From Enchytraeus crypticus (taxonomy: Eukaryota; Annelida; Clitellata; Enchytraeida; Enchytraeidae): a DNA stretch of 64,000 bases. This document shows positions 1 through 32,179 of the stretch, in pieces (the stretch's first letter is position 1; each line of letters begins with the position of its first letter). The position numbers were made by a program, and so were the translations under genes. A model generated the notes under the pieces. The model did no database searches and had not been told where the DNA came from. It saw only the letters and a list, made by a program, of their open reading frames with translations. The stretch lies in the NCBI GenBank assembly GCA_905160935.1, contig CAJHZI010000534.1, positions 2,104,001-2,168,000 on the forward strand, in the 5' to 3' direction.

Positions 1-106
1 CTGTGGGCGGCTCAGCGGATGGAAGCTCGTATAGGATACGACCCAGTGACTGGATATCATCTGCCTGTCCGGCCCTCTGTCGACGAGTCCTTGTACACTG
101 ATATAG
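1..106 (+). CDS. unrecognised gene, internal exon (left part cut by window)
   Basis: Frame 1 is open to the donor ATATAG|GTTGTA; the other two frames contain stops. It ends in phase 1. The last 16 exon bases and the donor are the repeat unit of the adjacent array. Confidence 0.6.
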
Positions 107-2003
107 GTTGTACATACAGTCGTTGTACACTGATATAGGTTGTACATACAGTCGTTGTACATTGATATAGGTTGTAAACACAGTCGTTGTACACTGATAT
201 AGGTTGTACATACAGTCGTTGTACACTGATATAGGTTGTACATACAGTCGTTGTGCATTGATATAGGTTGTAAACACAGTCGTTGTACACTAATATAGGT
301 TGTACATACAGCTGTTGTACACTGTAGACACTGATTATACATTTGCTTAGATTATTGTCTATGTATGAGCATAGTGTTTATCAGGTATTCTCTTGATTGA
401 TGATTTGATAAGATTTTATGATATATTTATTCCATGATTGTAGATTAGTTAATCTACTCTTAGATATTTGATGATTGATTGTAGATTAGTTAATCTACTC
501 TTAGATATTTGATGATTGATTGTAGATTAGTTAATCTACTCTTAGATATTTGTTGATTGATTGTAGATTAGTTAATCTACTCTTAGATATTTGTTGATTG
601 ATTGTAGATTAGTTAATCTACTCTTAGATATTTGTTGATTGATTGTAGATTAGTTAATCTACTCTTAGATATTTGTTGATTGATTGTAGATTAGTTAATC
701 TACTCTTAGATATTTGATGATTGATTGTAGATTAGTTAATCTACTCTTAGATATTTGTTGATTGATTGTAGATTAGTTAATCTACTCTTAGATATTTGTT
801 GATTGATTGTAGATTAGTTAATCTACTCTTAGATATTTGTTGATTGATTGTAGATTAGTTAATCTACTCTTAGATATTTGTTGATTGATTGTAGATTAGT
901 TAATCTACTCTTAGATATTTGTTGATTGATTGTAGATTAGTTAATCTACTCGTAGATATTTGTTGATTGATTGTAGATTAGTTAATCTACTCTTAGATTT
1001 GTTGATTGATTGTAGATTAGTAAATCTACTGTCAGATATTTGTTGAGTGATTGTAGATTATTTAGGCTATGAGTAGATATTTTCTGATTGTAGAACCAGA
1101 GTTACGAGAGCTGCCACCTGATGAGTTGTTGAAGAGACTGGAGGAGAAGTTAGATGTGGTATCTCATCATGGTATGACTTCTCTTGTTCTCATCGTGCCT
1201 AATTATGACATATACTGGTTGTGCTGCACACTTCCTCGCTAACCAATTGTTTCTGTGTATGACTCATGGTTTTGTTTAAGTTATTTGCGTATGACTCCTG
1301 ATATTGTGTTACTTTTGTATGACTCATGATATTGTGTTATTTGTGTACGACTCATGATATTGTGTTATTTGTGTATGACTCATGATATTATGTTATTTTT
1401 GTATGATTCGTGAAATTGTGTTATTTTTGTATGACTCATGTTATTGTGTAATTTGTGTATGACTCATATTGTGTTATTTGTGTATGACTCGTGATATTAT
1501 GTTATTTGTGTATGACTCGCGATATTGTGTTATTTGTGTATGACTCGTGATATTGTGTTATTTGTGTATGACTCGTGATATTGTGTTATTTGTGTATGAC
1601 TCGTGATATTATGTTATTTGTGTATGACTCATGATATTGTGTTATTTTTGTATGACTCATGATATTTTTGCAACATGACAAGTACACGAGGAGAGAAATG
1701 ACTTTGTTCTGGCCACGAGCTGGCGGCAAGCTTTCACTTAACCAAGTCATTCACTTGACTGAGTCACTCACTTGACTGAGTCATTCACTTGACTGAGTCA
1801 TTCACTTGACTGAGTCAGTCACTTGACTGAGTCATTCACTTGACTGAGTCATTCACTTGACTGAGTCATTCACTTGACTGAGTCAGTCACTTGACTGAGC
1901 TCGAGTGAGTCCGATTTTGAAGATCTCTTATTTATTGTTGAAGTGAAGATATAAAATTAACTACGCCCATATTGGGATTACCAATGTGTTTGTGTGGATA
2001 TAT

Positions 2004-2092
<89 letters not shown>

Positions 2093-3058
2093 GGTGCACA
2101 TTAAAAAAATATCCTCCTAGCACAATTGCGATAGCTTAGTCATTTCTTAATATTTCACCTTGAAATTCTAAGGTTCTCTTATGGAGGAATTTAGCCACAA
2201 GCTGACCGAATATTGTAAAAATATTTTTAAAGGAACCGGAGTTGTCCAAGTTTTGCAAAACAAATTGATTTTTTTCATTTAACACGTAACGTAAAACGTC
2301 AATTAGAATCAATTCCTTTTTGAAAATGTGCTGACCCTAAAAAGGGCCGTTAGATGATGACGACTCTGATATTGTGCTACAATGTGTGTTCGAAATGAAC
2401 GCCCTTGGCTTTAATGCTGGCCAGAAGTCTTCTCTTACAGATAAAATTGCGCTGTCAATGGACTGCTGTGGTAGATCTTTCCAGATCTCTTGTAGAACAG
2501 CCTTTAATTCCATTGTGTTTCTGGGTTTGGGCTTGAAAGCACGATACTTTTCCAACATGAGTCTCCAGACAAAGAATCAGGTGGATTAAAATCTGGAGAA
2601 TTAGGAGGCCAATCATCCATTTTTATGAAATCTGGCCTGTATTGTACAAGAAAGTATTGCGCAAGACGTGATGTGATAACCGGCGCGCCGTCCTGTGGAA
2701 AAATGAAATAATTTTACTTTAACTTGTTGCAGTCTTCAATCAGTTTCGGCAGAATAGTGTTAGTGTAATACATTGTAGCACCATATCAGAGTCGTCATCA
2801 TCTAACGGCCTTTTTCAGGGTCAGCACATTTTCAAAAAGGAATTGATTCTAATTGGCGTTTTACGTTGCGTGTTAAATGAAAAAAATCAATTTTTTCGCA
2901 AAACTTGGATAACTCCGGTTCCCTTAACAATATTTTTACAAAATTTGGTCAGCTTGTGGCTAAATTCCTCCACAAGAGAACCTTAAAATTTCAAGGTGAA
3001 ATATTAAGAATTGACTAAGCTATCGCAATTGTGCTAGGAGGATATTTTTTTAATGCGC

Positions 3059-3130
<72 letters not shown>

Positions 3131-3880
3131 CTGGGGCAAAAAGCAATCCCCTAGCGAAATCTCAATAACTTCAAGAAAACTCAAAATATCTCTACGACAT
3201 TTACGGAGCTTCTAGGAGAGGAATTTCTGCGTATATCCTCCTGAAACTTTGATGAAAATTTATTGAGCAGGAAAAATATTACAGCCTTTCTACGAAAAAA
3301 GTGCAAAATCAGTTTTAACAAGACTTTTTTTACCAAAATTCTTAATAACTTGGACAAAACTCAAAATAGTTTACAAAATTTTCGGAGCTTCCAGCGGAGG
3401 TATTTCTACAAATATCCTGCAAATTTGGTGAAAATATATTCAGTAGTAACAAAAATACGGAGTTTCTTTGAAAAAAATGTTAAAATCAATTTTAACAAGG
3501 CTTTTTTAAACAAAAGTACCGGACAGTTTCTTCAAAATTTAGGAATAATTTTAACAGAAGAACGAAATTTAAGCATCTTCTATTAGAGTAGCTAACAAGG
3601 TAGTGCAGGCTTAAACTCCACCACTTAAGTAAACGGCCTTTTCAGGGTTATTTTCTTCAAAAGGAACGACTGACATTTCGAAAAGCCTTGTTAAAATTGA
3701 TTTTAGCACTTTTCTCGTAGAAATGCTGTAATTTCGTAACTAATGAAAATATTTTCATCAAATTTGCAGGATATACGCAGAAATTCCTCCCCTAGAAGCT
3801 CCGAAAATTTCGTAGAGATATTTTGAGTTTTCTTAAAGTTATTGAGATTTCGCTAGGGGATTTTTTTTTTGCCCCAGTCT

Positions 3881-3958
<78 letters not shown>

Positions 3959-5711
3959 TGTCTGTGTGTTTAGATGTGTGCAGAAGATTATGCTGTGTTC
4001 TACAGAAAGAGATTTCTAGACTACGAAGAATTGTCTCTCTGAATGACTCTCTATATAACCCTCTAGGTATCTCTCTCTAACTCTCTAGGTATCTCTCTGT
4101 AACCCTTTACGTAGCTCTCTCTAACTCTCTAGGTACCTCTCTCTAACTCTCTAGGTATCTCTGAATAACTCTCTGGGTATCTCTCTATAACTCTCTAGGT
4201 GTCTCTCTATAACTCTCTAGTTATCTCTCTTTAACCCTCTAGATATATCTCTATAACTCTCTAGGTGTCTCTCTATTACTCTCTAGGTATCTCTCAATAA
4301 CTCTCTGGATATCTCTCTATAACTCTCTAGGTATCTCTCTATAACTCTCTAGTTATCTCTCTTTAACCCTCTAGATATATCTCTATAACTCTGTAGGTAT
4401 CTCTCTGTAACTCCTTAGGTATCTCTCTATAACTGTCTAGGTATCTCTCTATAACCTTCTCTGTATGTGTTCTTGTATCTATGAGTATCTCTAAATCTCT
4501 CTTTGCATATGCCTTTGTATTGTTGTACGGACGAATATATCAAAATCTATCTGTGTATGTGTGGTTGTATCTCTGAGTATCTCTAATTATCTCTGTGTAT
4601 GTGTTGATGTGTCTACAAATATCTCTAAATCTCTCTGTGTATGTGTTTTTATATCTATGAGTATCTATAAATCTACAAATTTTTTATCTACAAGTATCTT
4701 TAAATATTTCTGTTAATTCGCACAGTTGACTCGCCGACAAAGAACACGCGCAGTTGTACTAAGAACAAGCACTCATCATTGGATCTGTCAATAACAAGTG
4801 GGCATGGCGCTACTGATCTGTCAATTACAAGTGGGCGTGGCGCTACAGATCTGTCAATCACAAGTGGGCGTGGCGCTACTGATAAGCATGTGAACCAGAG
4901 ACTCGAGGTCTCTGATAACAGTGTTTCTAGAGCGTTAGATAGAGGCGTGGCCACAAGCTGTCAGACAGCTGCTAGTGATGTGATAGGCGTGGCTACAAGC
5001 TGTCAGACAGCTGCTAGTGATGTGGTAGGCGTGGCTACAAGCTGTCAGACAGCTGCTAGTGATGTTGTAGGCGTGGCTACAGAACTGATAGAGAAGAGGG
5101 GCAAAGGTGTGTCTAGTCTTAGAGTCAGGATTAATACCGCCGTATTGTTTAACAAATCCGAGACAACGGCAACAACAACAACACTCATGGGCCTGACCTC
5201 TAATGTGACTATTGCTGATTCGTTGACTTCAGGGAATAAGAGCAACAACAACAACAAGAGTGGTGTGACTGAAAGCACAGGTGATGGTAACTCTGTGGCA
5301 GCTCTGTCTAATGATGGGACTAGCGTTAGGTACCACAGTGACAATTGTAGCCATAGCAACGACATCACTAATGGCGACGACTCAAGCAGTTCCTGTGAGC
5401 CCATACTCCTCGAATGTGACACACAGGGTGAAGCACACATACATGCACACATAGGGAGAGACAGTGAGGCAACACTCGAACAAGAGTGCTGCCTAGTAAC
5501 ATCCTTGCGAGGCAGCAATAGAGCTGCCTCGCAAGGATGTGGTCTTCCCTTTAGTTCACGTGACGTTACCGACATATTTTCTTGTGCTAGCAACCAACCT
5601 CTGGTTACCTTGGATACTGTTGCTAACACTAATCCCAGCATAAACAACGAGAGAGCTGTTGCCATGGAGGCTGTGAGGAAGCAGCCAGACCCTCTCACAC
5701 CTGTTGATTGA
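1..5711 (+). CDS. 3' part of an unrecognised gene, three exons, 5' end outside window
   Basis: Three open segments join in one frame with GT-AG introns: 1-106, 1094-1171 and 4726-5711, every junction in phase 1, ending at a TGA at 5709-5711. The first two exons encode an ordinary-looking segment (LWAAQRMEARIGYDPVTGYH onward, then ELRELPPDELLKRLEEKLDV, which looks helical). The last exon encodes about 327 low-complexity residues: a 12-residue repeat (DLSITSGRGAT, three copies) and a 13-residue repeat (GVATSCQTAASDV, three to four copies), then Ser/Asn/Thr-rich sequence. I do not recognise the family. The consistent phase across three exons and a downstream AATAAA support a real gene. The C-terminal repeats are probably fast evolving. 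The gene continues to the left of the window. Confidence 0.62.
95..316 (+). repeat. 32-bp tandem array built on a splice donor
   Basis: About seven copies of a 32-bp unit containing 'ttgtacactgatatag' (exon end) followed by 'gttgtacatacagtcg' (donor and intron start). The first copy is the exon end itself, so each copy offers a GT donor. The period is not a multiple of three. Confidence 0.9.
430..1075 (+). repeat. about 41-bp tandem array, about 15 copies, with a palindromic core
   Basis: Each unit holds 'gattgattgtag' followed by the near-palindrome TAGATTAGTTAATCTA. 'gattgtag' is also the acceptor of the exon that starts at 1094, so the array appears to grow out of the 3' splice site. Copies are nearly identical. 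Confidence 0.93.
1094..1171 (+). CDS. unrecognised gene, penultimate exon
   Basis: Acceptor tgattgtag|AACC and donor CATCATG|GTATGA, phase 1 on both sides, 78 nt. It encodes EPELRELPPDELLKRLEEKL and a short continuation, a likely amphipathic helix. Confidence 0.6.
1250..1672 (+). repeat. about 27-bp tandem array, about 15 copies
   Basis: Unit 'gtatgactcatgatattg' plus 'tgttatttgt'. The 'gtatgact' within the unit matches the donor of the preceding exon (GTATGACT at 1172), so this may be another array seeded at a splice site. It lies in an intron. Confidence 0.9.
1736..1902 (+). repeat. 17-bp tandem array (cacttgactgagtcatt), about 9 copies
   Basis: Intronic minisatellite with units of 16-17 bp differing at one position (gtcatt/gtcagt). 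Confidence 0.9.
2005..2090. repeat. (TA)n microsatellite
   Basis: AT dinucleotide run directly flanking the inverted-repeat element to its right. Matching runs lie at 3064-3126 and 3882-3956. Confidence 0.97.
2090..3064 (-). mobile_element. Tc1/mariner-type DNA element with about 290-bp inverted termini
   Basis: The ends 2090-2380 and 2785-3064 are inverted copies of each other with a few mismatches (outer end AGGGTGCRCA). Between them the minus strand retains transposase pieces: a segment reading WPPNSPDFNP, close to the WPxxSPDLNPxD signature of Tc1/mariner transposases, and a downstream segment (ELKAVLQEIWKDL) like their C-termini. The element is flanked on both sides by (TA)n, as expected for a family that targets TA. 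The 5' part of the transposase is missing, so it is a non-autonomous derivative. Confidence 0.85.
3064..3126. repeat. (TA)n microsatellite between two inverted-repeat elements
   Basis: A pure TA run separates the Tc1/mariner-like element from the next inverted-repeat element. Confidence 0.97.
3127..3881. mobile_element. MITE-like element with CAGACTGGGGCAAAAA inverted ends
   Basis: The termini 3127-3300 and about 3690-3881 are inverted copies (CAGACTGGGGCAAAAA at one end, complementary bases at the other). The left arm also has a diverged tandem second copy at about 3296-3560, making the inside asymmetric. No transposase is visible. It sits in (TA)n on both sides, which suggests TA targeting like Tc1/mariner relatives. 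Confidence 0.85.
3882..3956. repeat. (TA)n microsatellite
   Basis: Pure TA run on the right side of the MITE-like element. Confidence 0.97.
4040..4460 (+). repeat. 22-bp tandem array (ctctctaggtatctctctat), about 19 copies
   Basis: Intronic minisatellite with irregular unit variants. It decays into ctctgtgtatgt-like sequence up to about 4700. Its 'ctctctag' motif could act as a cryptic acceptor. Confidence 0.9.
4726..5711 (+). CDS. unrecognised gene, last coding exon
   Basis: Acceptor attcgcacag|TTGACTCG in phase 1; the frame is open to TGA at 5709-5711. In-frame repeats lie at 4780-4880 (36-bp units) and 4935-5080 (39-bp units), both multiples of three. A perfect 18-bp inverted repeat lies in the exon at 5499-5540. 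Confidence 0.65.
5499..5540. repeat. perfect 18-bp inverted repeat with 6-nt loop inside coding sequence
   Basis: The arms ACATCCTTGCGAGGCAGC (5499-5516) and its exact complement (5523-5540) are separated by aataga. It could form a stable RNA hairpin in the mRNA. Confidence 0.95.
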
Positions 5712-6372
5712 TGACTAATGTCCACACTTGTTGATTGATGACCAATGTCCACACCTGTTGATTGATGACCAATGCCCACACCTGTTGATTGATGACCAAT
5801 GTCCACACCTGTTGATTGATGACCAATATCCACACCTGTTGATTGATAAAAAGAACAAAAAACACGCATTATAGTGAAATGATCAACTATGTTGATATCT
5901 ATCACTTTTTAATACCACATGTTTAATCCGTTAGGCAAATTAGACCATTTTCCGTAGAGCCAGTCCAGTGAATGTCCTAGATTTTACCCTCAGATCAGCG
6001 CGGTCGGGATTCGAACCCACGAGGGTTCAATTCACCTCAGGATTTGTCATTTAAAACTTCATGACGTTACCCCTACGCTATTTAGACATTCTGATGACCA
6101 ATATCCACACCTGTTATTTGATGACCAATATCCACACCAGTTGATTGATGACCAATGTCCACACCTGTTGTTTGATGACCAATATCCATACCTGTTGATT
6201 GATGACCAATGTCCACACCTGTTGATTGATGACCAATGTCCACACCTGTTGATTGATGACCAATGTCCACACCTGTTGATTGATGACCAATGTCCACACC
6301 TTTTGATTGATGATCAATGTCCACACCTGTTGATTGATGACCAATGTCCACACCTTTTGATTGATGACCAAT
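5692..6372 (+). repeat. 27-bp tandem array spanning the stop codon, split by a SINE
   Basis: Unit 'cacacctgttgattgatg' plus 'accaatgtc'. The first copy holds the stop codon of the gene (CCTGTTGATTGA). About 5-6 copies lie at 5692-5850 and about 10 at 6093-6372; a minus-oriented SINE interrupts them. The 27-bp period leaves several frames open, so these are not genes. Confidence 0.93.
5850..6092 (-). mobile_element. tRNA-derived SINE, copy 1
   Basis: Reading the minus strand, a tRNA-like head carries a good B box (GGTTCGAATCCC at about 6010-6021) and an A-box-like stretch (tagcgtaggggt). A body with 'acggaaaatgg' and a tail with 'gatagatatcaacatagttg' follow. It is inserted in the middle of the 27-bp array. 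Confidence 0.85.
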
Positions 6373-7831
6373 GACTGCCCAGTGTCCACACCTCTTCATC
6401 GCTTGATCACTGCCAAAGTGGAGATATGAACATTAAACCTTCGTGACTAATCCGTTGATTGATTGATTAATTAATTGATTGATCAATATATTTATTTTCT
6501 GATGCTCAGTTTATGAAATTTTTCTATTACTGATTCGTGTGACTATACTTTAAAAGTTTGTTTCATTTGATAAACCACAGTTTATATGATACGATGTATT
6601 CAGTGTGTGTATTGTACCCAATGAACGTTTTTAAGAGTTATGTATTTATTGAACATATTGCATAATGATTGTATTTAAGATTTCTCACTCGATTGTTTCA
6701 GAAAATGTTATTTGTAAAGCTTCATCAGATATCCTCGAGGATTTAAATGTCTACAAATGACGTGTTATTAAATGTTTGTAAGGATATTATTATGTTGAGT
6801 TTTATGTGCTGCTATAAAAGAACTGAATAAAGGTAACTCGACTATGACATTCCAGCACTTCTTGCCGTCACTTCCACCTCTATGTGCACACAGTACACTC
6901 GACTCTGTTCTGTACTCTTTCTGTACGTTATGTCGCTGATACTAATAAAGAATAGGAGAATAAGATTAGCCTATGTAGAATGGAGAGAGATAGTGAGAGA
7001 GAGGGAGAGACCTAAGAGTGTGAGATACCCTGTAGTCCTGATTTGCTGCGTGAATCTCTCTCTGCCTCCCTCTCTCCCTTCTCTTTCTCTCTATCTCTCT
7101 CCCCTCTCTCTCTCTCGCTCTCATTATGTGGAGGTTAGAGAAGGTTTCTAATAGAGGATCCACTGCATAATGAGAAAATATCTCATCTCGGTCAGTACTG
7201 AGGCACGTAATATGTTGACTTGATCAGGTTTTACCACAGTATTGCTGAAATGCTACAAGAGTGTGAAATGACGTAGTAATGTGATCATAGTCGAGTCTAC
7301 TTCAATACCAAACTATTAAACGGTCACGTGACGAACTAACATCAAATACAAGTTCAGTAACTAGAACTCGACAGCATATTACAGGATTGTCTACTGAAAG
7401 ACGTCCAATACGACTGTTGTTTAAGTATGATCCGTGCGATTGGTTGGACTGGTAAACAACGTAATTATCACTGACATCTAACGAATGCCACTATACTTTT
7501 TAAATTTTAACTAATTACAAAGTAATAATTTAATTATGTTAACAAATAATGCGAATTTAAACAAATTTCCTACAAATGTTAAGTAACAACCAGCACCTAG
7601 CGAGTAGCGTGTTATTCATTTCCACGTGGACATTGATAGGGTAAGTATAATAATTATATACATCTGCTGGCTGATATAATACCACTTCACATATCGTAAG
7701 ATATGCCACTGTACATTAAAATATATTCTCTTAAATAAACTCTTTTTGCTCTTATTCTCTTTTGTTTTCTTAAATAAACATATTCACTCTCTCTATCTTT
7801 CTCTCTCTCTCTGTCTCTCTCTGTCTCTCTG

Positions 7832-7862
<31 letters not shown>

Positions 7863-8037
7863 GTCTCACTGTGTATGCTTAGGTAGGTACTACGCTACAC
7901 CCTCCATTGCGCTGTGATATAATAATTAGCTCCCCCTGGCGAGTGAAAGCACTGTTACTCACAGGCTGAAGATGCATTCATTCTAGAAAGAACTCTAACT
8001 GGCGAATGATTTAATCAACATCCGGCAACTTAACTGT
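6373..8037. other. intergenic, convergent gene ends
   Basis: No gene seen. It holds the 3' UTR of the left gene, (CT)n-rich stretches at 7040-7125 and 7795-7868, and AT-rich unique sequence. Confidence 0.6.
6826..6831 (+). promoter_or_regulatory. poly(A) signal AATAAA of the left gene
   Basis: First AATAAA on the plus strand after the stop at 5711; a second AATAAA follows at about 6947. Either would give a 3' UTR of about 1.1-1.2 kb that includes the array and SINE. Confidence 0.5.
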
Positions 8038-8170
8038 TAAAACTCCACCTGGGGAGTGATTTATTAATTATCTCCATCTGGTAAGTGGTTTATTAACTAT
8101 CTCCCCCGTTGAGTGGTTTATTAACTATTTCCACCTGTCGATTGTTTTATTAATTATCTCCACCTGGCGT
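8038..8170 (-). promoter_or_regulatory. tandem array of four poly(A) signals downstream of the receptor
   Basis: A 28-29-bp unit repeated about five times carries AATAAA on the minus strand at 8146-8151, 8117-8122, 8089-8094 and 8060-8065, starting 212 nt after the receptor stop codon. These are the nearest AATAAA hexamers after the stop, so the poly(A) signal itself seems tandemly multiplied. Confidence 0.65.
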
Positions 8171-8187
8171 GTTATCTTCCTAACGAA

Positions 8188-8358
8188 TCAGATCACTCCA
8201 CCTGGTGAGAGAACAAAGCTATCCCCCTGCTGAGAGAACAAATCTGTCCACCTGGTGAGAGAACCAAGATGTCCACCTGGTGAGAGAACAAATCTGTCCA
8301 CCTGGTGAGAGAACAAATCTGTCCACCTGGTGAGATAACAAAGCTGTCCCCCTGGTGA
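8188..8358 (+). repeat. about 26-bp tandem array (cacctggtgagagaacaaat), 6-7 copies
   Basis: Begins a few bases beyond the receptor stop codon (8363-8365). It lies in the 3' UTR of the receptor on the minus strand. Confidence 0.88.
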
Positions 8359-8362
8359 CTGT

Positions 8363-29679
<21,317 letters not shown>

Positions 29680-29695
<16 letters not shown>

Positions 29696-29760
29696 GCTGA
29701 TTGGTTAATTCACTGCTGAGATATTTTGGTATGATTGAGCATGCTGATTGGTTGATTCAT
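29680..29760 (-). repeat. duplicated start-codon region of the receptor
   Basis: 'gagcatgctgattggtt' on plus occurs twice about 54 bp apart. Reading minus, the upstream copy gives a short frame starting MLNHTKIS before a stop; the real start reads MLNQTDIS. Confidence 0.85.
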
Positions 29761-31380
29761 TGTTAGAATCTAATTACATCACCGGTAAAAATGATCGATA
29801 AGTTACATAACCGTAAATCGCTATAGTAGGCCTACTAGTTAAGAAAAACTAATATATTACTGTGATTATTCTTTAATATCTATATTGTGATTACACTATA
29901 CTATTATTACTACTATATTAGTTAACTAAATTAATGCAAACTATTTATATAATTAGGCCTAGCCTTTACATAATTTATTTACCTAACAAATTATTTTTCC
30001 ATTAAGAATTAAAATAAAATCCACAAACTATTTATGCATCCCATTTAGATTTTAAAGCGTTAACTTGCAGTGGACACAAGTGACTTGCACCTCATATCTG
30101 AGGTTTATTAGGGTTCAGGAACGTAAGACTTTGGGGCTTTTTTAGGAATTCTGAGCGATGACATTTTTTTGATTGTTCCATCCACGCCTATATTCAGTCA
30201 CATTGCAAGACTCAGAAAACTGCTTAATGCTGTATTCACTAATTCACAACGTATTTTGTTTTCTCTTATGTCATTGATGAAATCGTAATGATCTCTTAGA
30301 CTTTTAGAAACAGAGCTCACAGTTTATACTTCACTTACAGTGCAGTAGATCATGGGTGACAAAGGTTTTATTATGAGGATGCGTTGTGAAGAACAAATTG
30401 TTGCTATCTCAGAAGATGTGAAACCAATCATAGAACACAACGGATGGTTTTGTTTCGTCATTCTGCACTTTCCTGTATCACCGGCTTATATATCAGCTTA
30501 TCAATATCAACTTCTTTATCTGTATCAACAACTTATCGTATCAACTTATTATCTATATCAGCAACTAATCTACTTCAACAATTTGTCTGTATCAACTGTT
30601 TAACTGAATAAGCTTCTTATCTATATCAACAGCCTCTCCCGTCTGTTATGTATATTTGTATTTGAAGGACGTAGGGGGGGGGTGATGAATAAAAGCACCC
30701 TCCCTACCCGTCAGAATAAATTAGTGAAGAGAAAATTTGACAGAATTCAAAGAAGTAATCTTTGCGTATGATTCTATGGCTCAATGTAAGAATAAAATAG
30801 AGAGGAGGGTGGAGAGGGAGAGAGAAAGACAGTGACAGAGAAAATAGAAAGAGAGGGAGATGAAGAGATAGAGAGAATGCTGATAAGCTTTCGCCACTCA
30901 TCAGGTTCATAGAACGATTGGGGGTAGGATTGGAACTTAAGCCAATCCAATTCACAGAGCCAATTGGCATAAAACTAAGACATTAATCAATTAGCTTGAA
31001 ATATATCTGTTCTGGCTATTAAGCTTTTTAAATGCTAATTTCTCTATATCATATAATGTCTGGTTTGATGTTTTAAGCTAAAAACTATTATTTTAAACTA
31101 GTGAGATTTGCTTCACAAACCAGTAAATTTAATTAAGTCAAAGAAAAAAGCTCCATGCTGTATGACTGTACAAGTTTAACAACCTTAAATAATTAATAAT
31201 TTAGTCCTACTCGTATGTTAAACGATGTAAGAGGATTACGAAAATTTCTATAAATCCATCAAGAGTTACGGCATCGCCACATAGAACAGAATGAAGCACT
31301 GAAGCAGAGCAGTCTAGAAATAAGTCACTGCACCCCCACACCGCTACTTGTAACCTAAAGTATTGCTGCCTCAGTGTAAC
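29761..31380. other. intergenic, upstream of the receptor
   Basis: AT-rich unique sequence; I see no gene. There is a weak repeat of 'tatcaac' steps at 30490-30600 and a GA-rich stretch at 30800-30870. Confidence 0.55.
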
Positions 31381-31475
31381 ATAGAGCATTTCTCCTCAGT
31401 GTAACATAGAGTATTGCTGCCTCAGTGTAACATAGAGCAGTACTGCCTCAGTGTAACATAGAGCATTGCTGCCTC
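31381..31475 (+). repeat. about 27-30-bp array (cagtgtaacatagagcattg), 3-4 copies
   Basis: Short minisatellite, intergenic. Confidence 0.88.
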
Positions 31476-31658
31476 ACACACCTCACACCTCTCTCTTGTC
31501 AGTAAACTTTTTGCAGCTTGAGAATCCTTCTCACTTTATGTAGACAATATAAAGAGTTGGTATTTCTTTTTTACTATTTACTAATACAAATAACCAACAT
31601 ACATTTACTTACTGCAAACAATCATCTCTTTAAATGGAGAGTGGAAGTTTGTTGATGC

Positions 31659-31660
<2 letters not shown>

Positions 31661-31732
<72 letters not shown>

Positions 31733-31786
31733 GTGAGTAAGAGAGAGAGAGGGAGAAAGAGAGAGAGGGAAAGAGATAGAGAGAGG

Positions 31787-31821
<35 letters not shown>

Positions 31822-31826
31822 TGATA
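31661..31826. repeat. (GA)n-rich microsatellite
   Basis: GA run with GATA and GGGA interruptions. Confidence 0.95.
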
Positions 31827-32028
31827 GAGAGAGGGCCAAGTGCATGCTTACTGGAGAATCATAAAACATAGGAACAAGTACTCAATTACACATACATAAA
31901 CAAGGACATACACACATTGTCACAAAGATACGCACACATACAAATCCCATTCTGTCTGTAAGGACAAGTGTTTTATGGGACTCTTGATGATTGGAGGGTT
32001 TGTTGACAAAGTATTGATGTATCAGCTA

Positions 32029-32029
<1 letters not shown>

Positions 32030-32085
<56 letters not shown>

Positions 32086-32160
32086 TACACACACACACAC
32101 ATACAAACACACATATACACATACACACACACACATACACACACATACAGATATACATGC
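32030..32160. repeat. (CA)n microsatellite
   Basis: Pure CA run decaying into cacatacaca. Confidence 0.95.
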
Positions 32161-32179
32161 AGCAATGCACACACATACA

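Noticed and set aside
430-1075. Considered as a CRISPR-like array because of regular palindromic repeats
   Set aside because: There are no distinct spacers; units are contiguous tandem copies in an animal intron.
6082-6399. Three overlapping open frames in the 27-bp array
   Set aside because: The period is a multiple of three, so openness carries no information. The region is 3' UTR or downstream repeat.
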